Source of the DNA: Ancylobacter polymorphus
Lineage (GTDB): Bacteria > Pseudomonadota > Alphaproteobacteria > Rhizobiales > Xanthobacteraceae
DNA: 64,000 bases
Assembly: GCF_022836935.1 (NCBI RefSeq)
Contig: NZ_CP083239.1
Location: 4,230,001-4,294,000 of the forward strand
Direction: 5' to 3'
Each line of letters starts with the position of its first letter. Within the stretch, counting starts at the first letter, position 1. Under the pieces are notes generated by a model. The model made no database searches. It was not told where the DNA came from and saw only the letters and a list, made by a program, of their open reading frames with translations. Of the stretch, positions 9,209 to 17,549 are shown one piece after another. A program made the position numbers and the translations under genes.

Positions 9209-10181
9209 AGTGCACCTGTGTTATCGGTACTCCAGCTTCTTTGAGCTGAGCTTTGACACTGTTCACCATGACTGGCGGGCCGGCGACGTAGAATTCAGCC
9301 TCTGTCGGTGCGTTGATTAGCGCCGTGATTGCATTGGTCACAAAGCCTTGCTGGTAGCCCCAGCCTTCCGGCGGCATCTCCACGACCGGCGTATAGCGTG
9401 CATGGCGGACCCGCGCCGCCGCTGCTGCAAGCTCATTCCCCGCCGCAAGATCGACAGCGCTGCGGGCGCCATAGATCACATCGACAGGCGCATTGAAATC
9501 GACCGCCTCTTCGGCTGCCTGCCGGATCATCGAAAGGATCGGCGAGATGCCGGTGCCGCCGGCCACGAACACCTTGCGTCCCGCCTTCTTGCGCAGGGTG
9601 CACACGCCAAAAGGCGCTTCGATGGTGATGCAGGTGCCTACAGCAAGATCGGCCAGGGCGTTTGACCCTGCTCCGCCGTCGTAACGTTTGGCGATGAATT
9701 GAAGCGTGTCGCCACATGGCAGATTGCACATGGAATAGCTTCGCCGGATGCCACCCGGCAGGTGAAGAATCGCGTACTGGCCAGGAAGAAACTCGGCTCC
9801 GCCCTCAACGCGAAAGGTGAAACGGCGGATTTCAGGTGCAAGTTCCTCGACAGCGATCAGTTCGCCGGTGCATTCCTGGCAGGGCAAGGGCAGTCCTTCC
9901 CAGTGTCCCGGGGGAGGAGTGATGATGATGTCACTTGTCGGGCGAGACTGGCAGGCCAGAACACGTCCGCGCCGCGCATCGCGTGGACTTACGGCAGGGG
10001 CGTCCTGGAAGATCAGGTCGACAGAACCTTCGACAAGCCCCACTTTGCATGTCCCGCAACTCCCCCAGCCGCATTCATAGGGCAGGATCTGGCCGTTGCG
10101 CCGTGCAGCCTGAAGGATGGTTTCATCGGGCCGTGCCTCGAATATCGGGCCATCAGGTGCGATTTGGATCTTGTGTGACAT
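9192..10181 (-). CDS. Monooxygenase NADH reductase (2Fe-2S / FAD), component F
   Basis: A 329-residue reductase that passes electrons from NADH to the Rieske ferredoxin of the diiron monooxygenase. The N-terminal 2Fe-2S domain shows CGWGSCGTCKVGL (C-x4-C-x2-C) and a fourth Cys in VLACQSRP. The FAD domain shows RRSYSMCNLP and the NAD domain GGTGISPILSMIR and YVAGPPVM. The ATG at 10,181 (MSHKIQIAPDG) gives the correct N-terminus; the longer frame to 10,505 overlaps the beta-subunit gene and is not homologous. It corresponds to TmoF/XamoF/IsoF in group-1 systems. Confidence 0.92.
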   Translation of the reverse strand: MSHKIQIAPDGPIFEARPDETILQAARRNGQILPYECGWGSCGTCKVGLVEGSVDLIFQDAPAVSPRDARRGRVLACQSRPTSDIIITPPPGHWEGLPLPCQECTGELIAVEELAPEIRRFTFRVEGGAEFLPGQYAILHLPGGIRRSYSMCNLPCGDTLQFIAKRYDGGAGSNALADLAVGTCITIEAPFGVCTLRKKAGRKVFVAGGTGISPILSMIRQAAEEAVDFNAPVDVIYGARSAVDLAAGNELAAAAARVRHARYTPVVEMPPEGWGYQQGFVTNAITALINAPTEAEFYVAGPPVMVNSVKAQLKEAGVPITQVHYDSFG

Positions 10182-10251
10182 TGGTGGCACGATCTCATTT
10201 GGCTCGACGCGATGACCGGGGCCACGAAATCGACCCCGGTGCTGAAGCGGC

Positions 10252-11274
10252 TTAAAGGCCGCATTCGCCCATGAGACGGCGCTGTGCGGCCAAGGTGCGA
10301 TCCAGAATCGAAGCGGCACTTTCGGCACCAGGTGCGGTTGCCAAGGCCTCGGCCAAGCCGCGCGCCGCCTTCTCTCCAAGAGGCAGCCATTTGGCAGTTT
10401 GCTTGCGCAAGAATTCCTCGTTGGAGGCTGCCTTGCCGACGGCGTAGTCGACCAGCGCCTTGGTATTTTCCTCGGCATAGACCTGGTCGTGATTGCGGAA
10501 GTCATCGTGCATCAGCTGCAGGAGATCATCACCGTTGGCGGCAGCCAGCGTCGCGATCTCGCTGTTGAAGATGTGGTCGAAGATCGGTCGCACCACCAGA
10601 TTGCGCGAGGCGAAGGCTTCGCCGAAATCATACGCGATGAGCTGCTTCTCGATCAGCTCACGCAGGCCCTGCCATTGCGGTCCATCGGTCCACCTCGTAC
10701 GGGTCGCGTCACTGTCAGCCAGATCGGGGCGCTCATTATCCATCGCGAGAACTTGCGCCACATAGGCTTGACGCTGCACACGCCGCATTTCATTCCCGAG
10801 CTGGAAATAGAACGTGTTGGTGACGAAGGCCGACGGAGCCATCTGCGCCACATAGGCAGCGCTCATCTGCATGCCGTGGCCGGGAAAGCGCACGGGCAGG
10901 TAATTGTTGCGCAGGAAATCGAGCCACGCGGTCGGGAGCGAGCGATAATGGTCGCGGCTCTCGAATTCGTCGATGAGGTTGTCGAGGTAGACCTCGCGAT
11001 CCTTCTGCATCTCGATGTAGCGACGATAAGTGAAGGCGCGGGTGTCCCGGAAACCCTCCCAATCGTCCACCGAGGAGACAAAGGGCGAGCCCTCGCGGTT
11101 CTGCTTGTAGAAAACGTTGAGAGACCAGTTCTCGGACAATTCAAAAGGTGCTGGCTCTGCCCGAAAATGATTGTGAAACTTGTAGGTGACGGCCTCGTAT
11201 TCCGAGGGAACGCGACGCTCTTCCCACAGACTCCATGTCGTTTTACGTTTGCGGCCGGCTGATTTGACTGCCAT
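10252..11274 (-). CDS. Diiron monooxygenase hydroxylase beta subunit, component E
   Basis: A 340-residue protein matching the TmoE/IsoE/XamoE-type beta subunit in length and motifs: TYSLWEERR-like TWSLWEERRVPSEYEAVTYK at the N-terminus, YRRYIEMQKDREVYLDNL, and ARTRWTDGPQWQGLRELIE in the middle. Beta subunits share the ferritin-like fold of the alpha subunit but lack the iron ligands. It sits between the effector gene (25 bp upstream) and the reductase gene (70 bp downstream), the standard group-1 order A-B-C-D-E-F. No truncation is visible. Confidence 0.92.
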   Translation of the reverse strand: MAVKSAGRKRKTTWSLWEERRVPSEYEAVTYKFHNHFRAEPAPFELSENWSLNVFYKQNREGSPFVSSVDDWEGFRDTRAFTYRRYIEMQKDREVYLDNLIDEFESRDHYRSLPTAWLDFLRNNYLPVRFPGHGMQMSAAYVAQMAPSAFVTNTFYFQLGNEMRRVQRQAYVAQVLAMDNERPDLADSDATRTRWTDGPQWQGLRELIEKQLIAYDFGEAFASRNLVVRPIFDHIFNSEIATLAAANGDDLLQLMHDDFRNHDQVYAEENTKALVDYAVGKAASNEEFLRKQTAKWLPLGEKAARGLAEALATAPGAESAASILDRTLAAQRRLMGECGL

Positions 11275-11298
11275 TTTTCTTTCCTCCCAAAATGCTCG

Positions 11299-11595
11299 CT
11301 AGTTGTGGATCGTCCAGGTCCAGGCCTTGTCGGTCGAGCTGAGGCGTCCGGCAAAGGAAACGAGGCTCGGCTCGATCTCGGTCAGTCTGAAAGGACGGCC
11401 GAGCATCTGAACCATGCTCTTTTCGGTCAGGTGGAATTCGTGATCCGCCTGGATGCGAACATATCCTCCCCGATCTTCGACGATGATCTCGCGGTCAGGA
11501 TTGTCCTGTTCAGCGGCGTCGATTACCGCATTTATAATGTCTTCATCGACCCCCCGGATCACCGGACCGACCAGCTTGACTTCTGTTGTTGTCAC
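11299..11595 (-). CDS. Monooxygenase coupling/effector protein, component D
   Basis: A 98-residue cofactor-less effector of the MmoB/TmoD type. Conserved features visible are VGPVIRGVDEDIINAVIDAA at the N-terminus and DRGGYVRIQADHEFHLTEKSM in the middle, followed by a C-terminal segment with FAGR typical of group-1 effectors. These proteins bind the hydroxylase and tune its active site. It lies between the Rieske ferredoxin and beta-subunit genes with short gaps (12 and 24 bp), as expected for this operon type. Confidence 0.9.
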   Translation of the reverse strand: MTTTEVKLVGPVIRGVDEDIINAVIDAAEQDNPDREIIVEDRGGYVRIQADHEFHLTEKSMVQMLGRPFRLTEIEPSLVSFAGRLSSTDKAWTWTIHN

Positions 11596-11607
11596 CTTTC
11601 GTCCTCC

Positions 11608-11988
11608 CTAGGCTTGTTCCTCGACGCTGTGGCGCAGGCGGCGTAGGCGCCCATCGGTGGGCACGCCGACCATGATGTCCTCGCCCTCCAGCTTGACCTC
11701 GTACTGGAAGAGCTTGCAGCCAAGCGGATTGCGCCCGCTGCCATCTTCCATGTCGAACTCCCATTCATGGGCGGAACAGGTGATCGTGCCGTTCTCGAAA
11801 TCGATATCGCCGTCTGCGAGGAGGATTTCCTGATGCGGGCACATGCCCTGAAAGCAGACGATCCGTCCGCCTTCGCGATGGATCAGGATCACCTCTTCAC
11901 CTTCGACCTGGGCGTCCAGCACATCGCCTTCCCAGAGGTCATCGAGCGTGGCCGCCTTGACCCATTTCACGCCTGGATCATCCGACAT
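11608..11988 (-). CDS. Rieske-type ferredoxin, component C
   Basis: A 126-residue Rieske ferredoxin. The 2Fe-2S ligands are in CPHQ (C-x-H) and CSAHEWEFD (C-x2-H), 18 residues apart. A separate Rieske protein is the diagnostic component of group-1 (toluene/alkene/isoprene) soluble diiron monooxygenases; groups 3 and 5 lack it. It carries electrons from reductase F to the hydroxylase. Its ATG overlaps the end of the gamma-subunit gene by 11 bp. The C-terminal tail after GVPTDGRLRRLR is slightly longer than in many relatives. Confidence 0.93.
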   Translation of the reverse strand: MSDDPGVKWVKAATLDDLWEGDVLDAQVEGEEVILIHREGGRIVCFQGMCPHQEILLADGDIDFENGTITCSAHEWEFDMEDGSGRNPLGCKLFQYEVKLEGEDIMVGVPTDGRLRRLRHSVEEQA

Positions 11989-12226
11989 ATCCTGCCTCGA
12001 CGTAGTCCATTACCCCAATGCCGCTGTCGGCGACCGTCATCTCGGGCGGCAGTTCCCTGCCATTGAAGTAGACACGCTTCGGCGCGTCACGGACCGCCAC
12101 CCGCAGTCCAACCGCGTGATGCGCGATCTTTTCCGCCACGGTGTTCATGTCGTCAGTGTCTTCGACGGGGACCAGCTGAACGACGAAGTCGCCGCGGAAG
12201 CTGGTCTGAAGCGGTATCATGGCCAT
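11978..12226 (-). CDS. Diiron monooxygenase hydroxylase gamma subunit, component B
   Basis: An 82-residue TmoB-like subunit with a ubiquitin-like fold. The recognisable parts are MAMIPLQTSFRGDFVVQLVP at the start and VGLRVAVRDAPKRVYFNGRELP in the middle. ATG 12,226 was chosen because a strong GGGAGG lies just upstream and the product aligns with family starts; the frame is open to 12,259 but without homology. It sits directly after the alpha gene (96 bp) as in tmo, xamo and iso operons. Confidence 0.88.
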   Translation of the reverse strand: MAMIPLQTSFRGDFVVQLVPVEDTDDMNTVAEKIAHHAVGLRVAVRDAPKRVYFNGRELPPEMTVADSGIGVMDYVEAGYVG

Positions 12227-12322
12227 GAATTTCCTCCCTTTCGCCCAAGCCGTAGGCAAGTTCCTCTCCGCCCACGCCGACAGTGTCGGCGTGGATCGAC
12301 GCTTCCTTCGTGTGGGTGGCGC

Positions 12323-13810
12323 TTACTCAGCCGCCAGCGGCATCTGTTGCTTTGCCCAGGCGTAGCCATCGGCATCGTTACCGGCCACGTCGGGGGTGAT
12401 GCCCATGTATTTCAGGGCGCCTTCCAGGTTGGGTGGCTGAATGTGACCGGCTAGGAAGCGATCGACGATCGACAGATGAGTGTCGTAGCGCTCAGGCTGG
12501 CTCTGCCAGACCCATTGGCAGATATCCGAACAGAACGTGAGCTTGCGCCCCTTGTGCGTGGTCAACCTCGGGGCTTTGTCCACCGTGGGGGAACAGATCG
12601 GGAGTTGGCAGCAGTTGCAAACGACGGGCAGCGTTTCGGGATAGGTTTTTTCCATCCGGCCTTCGCGCACGTTGTCCACGATGACATCCCAGTATTTGCC
12701 AAACCTGTCGTTCCAGCCGGGATATTTTTGCTCGAGCCAGTCCCGCTCCTGCATCGAGATGCCGGCATCCGGGTTCCACCAGACGGTGGGCCGCCAAAAC
12801 CACACGCCGAGATGGATCGCGTGGTGAAACCATTCCAGCTCCGGCAGGAAATGCTCTTCCCAGTACCAAGGAAGATCCATGCCCAGGTCCTTGAACTGGT
12901 CCATGAACTGGCGGCAGATCCAGTCCTGCATAAACTCCTTGAAGCTCATGGTCCTGTTTTCGAGAGGCGTGTAGTAGTCCATCGACAAGCCGGTGAGCAG
13001 AGCAAAGATCTTCCACGCCCGCCAGAACATCTGGTCAACCAATTTCTGTGCTTCCGGACCCTTACCGGCGTTACGCAGGATCTTCAGCGTCGGCTCGCCC
13101 TGCTGCGAGTGACGGGCCTCGTCGGTCTGGATGGAAGAGATCAATGCTCCGAATTCGATGTCGCCCACATGCAGTGCGTCGGCCGACATGCCGAGAAACT
13201 GCAGATTGGTGAAGCCGGTTTCGAAGGTGAAGGTCAGCTGGATCGCCGTGGACACCGCGTCGTTGGCGGTGAACATGTCGTCAAACAAGCTTCCCCCGGC
13301 AATCGCAACCCATCCTTTGGTATGCGCCGCCTTGTGTGCCCAATCCATCTGCGGGTCTTTGTCGAGCAGACAGTACGGGAAGAAGATCTGGGCTTGCCCG
13401 TGGCGGGCTTCATCCAGCGTGCCGAACGTTGCCATGTTGCGCCAAGCTGCTGCGCGACCGAAACGCGCCATACGTGCCTCGCCGATCGAGGCCAGGTATT
13501 CAGGGACCGGAATTGCACCGTAGTGCGCCTTCACCGCAGATTTCCAGCCCGGATCGAGCTTTTCGTACATGTCCGAGCGCGCGATGGTCGAACGGATGGA
13601 GTAGATTCCGGCGTCCTTGCCAGCCTGGTTGTGGACATATTCGCGGAACGTCAGCTTGTAGGGTTCATCCCAGCCCCACCAATCGCGATTAGTCGTCCCA
13701 AAGCTCTTAGAAAGCACCTCGGGGAACGCTTCCTCCTCGGTGACATATCTTAAGTCCCAGTTCATGTCTCTGGCTGTATCGTAGTAGTCCTGCCTTTGGA
13801 GTTTGGGCAT
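12323..13810 (-). CDS. Soluble diiron monooxygenase hydroxylase alpha subunit, component A (group 1)
   Basis: A 495-residue catalytic subunit. Every carboxylate-bridged diiron ligand lies at the same number as in toluene 4-monooxygenase TmoA: E104, E134, H137, E197, E231 and H234, with T201 also conserved. The two DEARH motifs are at 133-137 and 230-234. Pocket positions I100, A107, F176, F196 and F205 agree with TmoA, but position 103 is Pro rather than the Gly of TmoA. A C-terminal CNCCQLPIC...FCSDIC block is YHS-like, as in this family. A GGAGGAG Shine-Dalgarno precedes the ATG. Group 1 includes toluene, alkene and isoprene enzymes; the substrate here is not decided. Confidence 0.95.
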   Translation of the reverse strand: MPKLQRQDYYDTARDMNWDLRYVTEEEAFPEVLSKSFGTTNRDWWGWDEPYKLTFREYVHNQAGKDAGIYSIRSTIARSDMYEKLDPGWKSAVKAHYGAIPVPEYLASIGEARMARFGRAAAWRNMATFGTLDEARHGQAQIFFPYCLLDKDPQMDWAHKAAHTKGWVAIAGGSLFDDMFTANDAVSTAIQLTFTFETGFTNLQFLGMSADALHVGDIEFGALISSIQTDEARHSQQGEPTLKILRNAGKGPEAQKLVDQMFWRAWKIFALLTGLSMDYYTPLENRTMSFKEFMQDWICRQFMDQFKDLGMDLPWYWEEHFLPELEWFHHAIHLGVWFWRPTVWWNPDAGISMQERDWLEQKYPGWNDRFGKYWDVIVDNVREGRMEKTYPETLPVVCNCCQLPICSPTVDKAPRLTTHKGRKLTFCSDICQWVWQSQPERYDTHLSIVDRFLAGHIQPPNLEGALKYMGITPDVAGNDADGYAWAKQQMPLAAE

Positions 13811-13905
13811 TCTAATCTCCTCCCTAGTCGGGAATTACTCCCGCATTACATCCATGAGTGGCTATTACCGCAGGATCGTGGCGGCGCCTGCAGAAGCGGT
13901 TAACC

Positions 13906-13998
13906 TCACATCTTGGCGACGGCCTTGAGAACGTTCACATCCCAAGGATTGATCAGGTCGGACTTGGTCCAACCCTTGAGATCGTACTCGCTCATGCA
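13906..13998 (-). pseudogene. 3' remnant of an unidentified gene cut by the IS element
   Basis: A minus-strand frame enters from the IS and ends SEYDLKGWTKSDLINPWDVN... at a TGA at 13,906-13,908. An ATG lies only 4 bp inside the IS boundary, so this may be either a tiny start-to-stop ORF or, more likely, the last ~29 codons of a gene whose 5' part was lost when the IS arrived. The protein family was not recognised. It lies immediately upstream of the alpha-subunit gene on the same strand, where group-1 operons often carry further catabolic or regulatory genes. Confidence 0.4.
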
Positions 13999-14014
13999 CC
14001 GACATTCCCCAAGT
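13999..14014. repeat. Left inverted repeat of the IS1380-family element
   Basis: CCGACATTCCCCAAGT reads inward from 13,999. The reverse complement of 15,654-15,669 is CCCACATTCTCCAAGT, identical at 14 of 16 positions. One more base outward (A on both sides) also agrees. Confidence 0.8.
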
Positions 14015-14219
14015 GGCCTGCCGCTTGACTTCAAGATCGCCTGATTTTGCTCGCTGGGCAAGCGTTTTTCGCCCCGAGCGGTGTCTGTCGTCGCGCAAAC
14101 GGCCGAAGTCGGGTGGATCAAGCCTCGAACCCGCAGCATTCTGGCCCGGCAGAGCCGCTTTTCCGCGCGGCAGACGGACCTGTCCTGCCGCTTTCGTTCA
14201 GCTTGGGCATGGATCGTGG

Positions 14220-15575
14220 TCATGCGCATGACGGAGGCGTTCGAAGACGGCGGATGGCGGCAAGGACGGCCCGCACCATCGGGCCGGTGACGGCGACCTC
14301 GGCCAACTGGAAGGTAATGGCGCGGGCGTGGCGGACGACGCGGGCGCCGATCTTGATCAGCTTGAGTTGCAGGCTGGTCAACGACCAGTCCGCCATGGCC
14401 TCGGGCAGTTCGATGCAGCGCAGGAAGGTTGCCAGGTTGTAGGCCAGCGCGTGCAGTTGCAGCCGCACCTCGTTGTGCCGGAACTTCCGGCATGACAGCC
14501 GCGTCCAGCGAAAGGCATATTTGCCTTCCTTGATGTGCTGCTCTGCGGTGCCGCGCTGGTTGTAGAACCTCACCACCCAGTCTGGCTCCATCGGCAGGTT
14601 GGTGACGATGAAGCCGACTTTGGGGAACAGCTCGCCCGGATGCCATTCGATCTTGGCGATGACGCGGCGCGGCTTGTCCCAGGACGCCGCCTGATACTCG
14701 AAGTCCTCGAAGAACCGTTTGACCTTGGTCAGCGAAGGCCGTCCCACGGGCCGTGTCAGCCGATGCGCGATCTTCTCGCGCAAGACGGCGTTGGCGGGCA
14801 GACGGATGGCGTAGAAGAACCTGGCTTCTTCCAGCCGCATATAGATCGCGGGGATCGCGTAGGCAGCGTCGGCCCGGAAGAAGCGTCCACCAAGGTCGCG
14901 GCCAGCATATCGGGCAATGACGGGATCAAGGACATCCCGCCAGCCATCGGCGCTGTGGGCATTGCCGTTACGCAGGGCGCAGCGCTCCAGCATGCCAAAC
15001 TGGTTGAACAAGAAGATGGGGTGATAGCAGGTGCAGTCGAAATGCCCGTTCCAGGCAGCACCTTCCTGATCGCCGTGGGTGGGGCTGACCGAGCTGTCCA
15101 TGTCCAGCACGATGTATTTCAACCCGTTGCGGTCATGAAACCGGTCGATCCATTGGCCGTTCAGATCGGCCAGCGCCGCCCGGTTCGCGGCCAGAGCCAG
15201 CGTCTCGGTCTCGAACCGTCCCATCTGCGATGCCGAAGCAGCTTGCGCCTCGACGGCCCTGCCGCCAACGACCTGACGCATCACGGGATCGAGGGCCAAG
15301 CGGTCGGCATCGTTCACATCCTCGTATCCGGCCAGTCGTCCGAACACCGATTGCCGGAACAATCCGTCAAGCCGATGGAGCGTGTTCTTCCCGGTGCGGC
15401 TGTCTCGCAGCGCCTCCGACGCCAGATTGGACAGGCCGAGCACGTCATCAAGCTCGCGCATCACCAGCAGGCCACCGTCTGAACTGATCTGCGCACCACG
15501 GAACTCCAGACGCACACGGCGGTCGAAATCAACCCGATCTCCCCGCGCCAAGCCCGCACCCTCCAGGTGATCCAT
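14220..15575 (-). CDS. IS1380-family transposase
   Basis: A 451-residue DDE transposase. Acidic catalytic residues are seen in VLDMDSSVSPTHG, RADAAYAIP and the YREK-like block YNQRGTAEQHIKEGK. The N-terminal FDRRVRLEFRGAQISSDGGLL is characteristic of IS1380 proteins. The gene is full length with no frameshift, so the element may still be active. It is transcribed toward the monooxygenase operon, whose alpha gene starts about 410 bp beyond the transposase stop on the same strand; read-through could drive that operon. Confidence 0.93.
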   Translation of the reverse strand: MDHLEGAGLARGDRVDFDRRVRLEFRGAQISSDGGLLVMRELDDVLGLSNLASEALRDSRTGKNTLHRLDGLFRQSVFGRLAGYEDVNDADRLALDPVMRQVVGGRAVEAQAASASQMGRFETETLALAANRAALADLNGQWIDRFHDRNGLKYIVLDMDSSVSPTHGDQEGAAWNGHFDCTCYHPIFLFNQFGMLERCALRNGNAHSADGWRDVLDPVIARYAGRDLGGRFFRADAAYAIPAIYMRLEEARFFYAIRLPANAVLREKIAHRLTRPVGRPSLTKVKRFFEDFEYQAASWDKPRRVIAKIEWHPGELFPKVGFIVTNLPMEPDWVVRFYNQRGTAEQHIKEGKYAFRWTRLSCRKFRHNEVRLQLHALAYNLATFLRCIELPEAMADWSLTSLQLKLIKIGARVVRHARAITFQLAEVAVTGPMVRAVLAAIRRLRTPPSCA

Positions 15576-15653
15576 GAAACGCGCCCCTCGCAGCCGTCAA
15601 CGCCATGATTTATATGCGAAATATCACGATTACGACAGCGAAATCAGCGACTT

Positions 15654-15669
15654 ACTTGGAGAATGTGGG
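15654..15669. repeat. Right inverted repeat of the IS1380-family element
   Basis: The partner of the repeat at 13,999-14,014. The base after it (15,670) begins the right TGAAT copy. Confidence 0.8.
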
Positions 15670-15674
15670 TGAAT
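15670..15674. repeat. Right copy of putative target-site duplication (TGAAT)
   Basis: It matches 3347-3351. Its AAT is the Asn codon of the restored pepN sequence K-G-L-N-I-F-N. Confidence 0.7.
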
Positions 15675-17492
15675 ATCTTCAACGACAAATATGTTCTGGC
15701 CAGCCCGCAGACCGCCACCGATGCCGACTATGCCAATATCGAGACCATCATCGCCCACGAGTATTTCCACAACTGGACCGGCAACCGCATCACCTGCCGC
15801 GACTGGTTCCAGCTGTGCCTCAAGGAGGGCCTCACCGTCTTCCGCGACCAGGAATTCTCCTCCGATGCGCGCTCGCGCCCGGTCAAGCGCATCAGCGATG
15901 TCCGGCTGCTGAAGTCGCACCAGTTCCCGGAAGATGCCGGCCCGTTGGCGCACCCGGTGCGCCCATCCACCTATCGCGAGATCAACAACTTCTACACCGC
16001 CACCGTCTATGAGAAGGGCGCGGAAGTGGTGCGGATGCTGAAGACCCTGTTGGGCGAGGAGGGTTTCCGCGCCGGCATGGACCTCTATCTCGACCGCCAT
16101 GATGGCGATGCCGCGACGGTGGAGCAGTTCCTCGCCTGCTTCGCCGATGCCAATGGCGTCGACCTCACCCAGTTCGCCCTGTGGTACGCGCAGTCCGGCA
16201 CGCCGCAGCTCGCCGTCAGCGGCACATGGGACGCGGCGACACACCGCTACCGGCTCGACGTGGCGCAGAGCCTTCCCGCCACACCCGGGCAGGACCACAA
16301 GCAGCCCATGGTCATCCCGCTCGCCCTCGGGCTGGTCGGGCCGGATGGGCGCGACCTGCCGCTCACCCTCGACGATGGCAGCAACGCGGAGCGGGGTGTG
16401 CTGCTGGTCACCCAGCCGCGCCAGAGCTTCGTCTTCCGCGACATCGCCGAGCGGCCGGTGCCCTCGCTCAATCGCGGCTTCTCCGCGCCGGTGAAGCTCT
16501 CCAGCGATCTCTCCACCGCCGACCTGCTGTTCCTCGCCCGCCATGACAGCGACCCGTTCAACCGCTTTGACGCCGCCCAGACCATCGCCCTCGGCCATCT
16601 CGTGGCGGCGAGCGCCGCCGCCCGCGCCGGCGGCGATGTGCCGGTGCCGGACGCACTGGTCGAAGCGCTGGGAGCGACGCTGGCGGACGGCGCGCTGGAC
16701 CCCGCCTTCGTGGCGCAGGCGCTCTCCATCCCGTCCGAAGCGGATGTCGCCCGCGAGATCGGGGTGGATGTCGATCCCGACGCCATCCATCTCGCCCGCA
16801 CCCGGCTGCGCCGGGCGGTGAGCGCGGCACTCGCCCCGCAACTGGCGGCGACCTATGACCGCCATGCGCCCGTCGGCACCTATTCCCCGGATGCCGCCTC
16901 GGCGGGTCGGCGCGCGCTGCGCAACAGCTGCCTCGATCTTCTCGCCGCCGGCGGCACGCCCGACGCGCTGGCACGGGCGCAGGCGCATTTCGACACGGCC
17001 GACAACATGACCGACCGCTTCTTCGCCCTCGCCGTGCTGGCCCATACGGCCCCGCAGGCGCGGGAGCCGGCGCTGGCGGCGTTTCACGAGCGGTTCCGCG
17101 ACGATCCTCTGGTGGTCGACAAATGGCTGGCGCTGCAGGCGCAGATCGCCGAGCCGGAGGCGCTGGAACGGGTGCGCGGCCTCACCCGCCATCCCGCCTT
17201 TGCCTGGACCAACCCCAACCGTGTGCGCGCGCTGATCGGCAGCTTCGCCGGGCTCAACCCGACGCAGTTCCACCGTGCGGACGGCGCCGGACACGCGCTG
17301 CTCGCCGAGGCGGTGATCGACATTGACGGGCGCAACCCGCAGCTCGCCGCCCGGCTGCTCGCCGCCTTCAAGAGCTGGCGCTCGCTGGAGCCGGTGCGGC
17401 GGGCCTCCGCCGAGGCGGCGCTGCGGCGCGTCGCCGCCAGGCCGGGCCTGTCGCCCGATGCGAGCGACATCGTCGGCCGCTCGCTGGAGTGA
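15672..17492 (+). pseudogene. pepN: Aminopeptidase N, 3' part
   Basis: It encodes the remaining ~606 residues of PepN, from NIFNDKYVLASPQTATD to the normal C-terminus. The zinc-binding motif HEYFHNW (HEXXH) and the downstream glutamate in KEGLTVFRDQEF are present, as is the large C-terminal helical domain. A frame beginning at ATG 15,663 could be translated, but the product would lack the GAMEN motif and the N-terminal domain. Together with the 5' half it makes a PepN of about 883 residues, close to the E. coli protein. No other damage is visible, so the interruption is probably recent. Confidence 0.93.
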
Positions 17493-17549
17493 GGCGCAGG
17501 GACGCCCCGCGCGCTCCCGGTCCCCGGGGCGGCGCGGGGCAGGTAAGGC

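Larger units (their letters stand above)
13999..15669 (-). mobile_element. IS1380-family insertion sequence
   Basis: A 1,671 bp element delimited by imperfect 16 bp inverted repeats with a single transposase gene, a size normal for the IS1380 family (which includes elements first described in Xanthobacter). Its own flanks do not form a duplication (TGCA on the left, TGAA on the right). This fits with it forming the right edge of the larger 12.3 kb insert rather than having inserted alone at this place. The transposase reads toward the monooxygenase operon. Confidence 0.88.

Noticed and set aside
12323..13810. Calling the enzyme a propene (XamoA), isoprene (IsoA) or toluene (TmoA) monooxygenase outright.
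   Set aside because: Ligand numbering and gene order fix only the group. Without alignment or phylogeny the substrate cannot be assigned, and the downstream genes differ from the known clusters.
13995..13998. A 4 bp duplication flanking the IS alone (TGCA versus TGAA).
   Set aside because: The two flanks differ; the duplication fits the whole 12.3 kb unit, not the IS.
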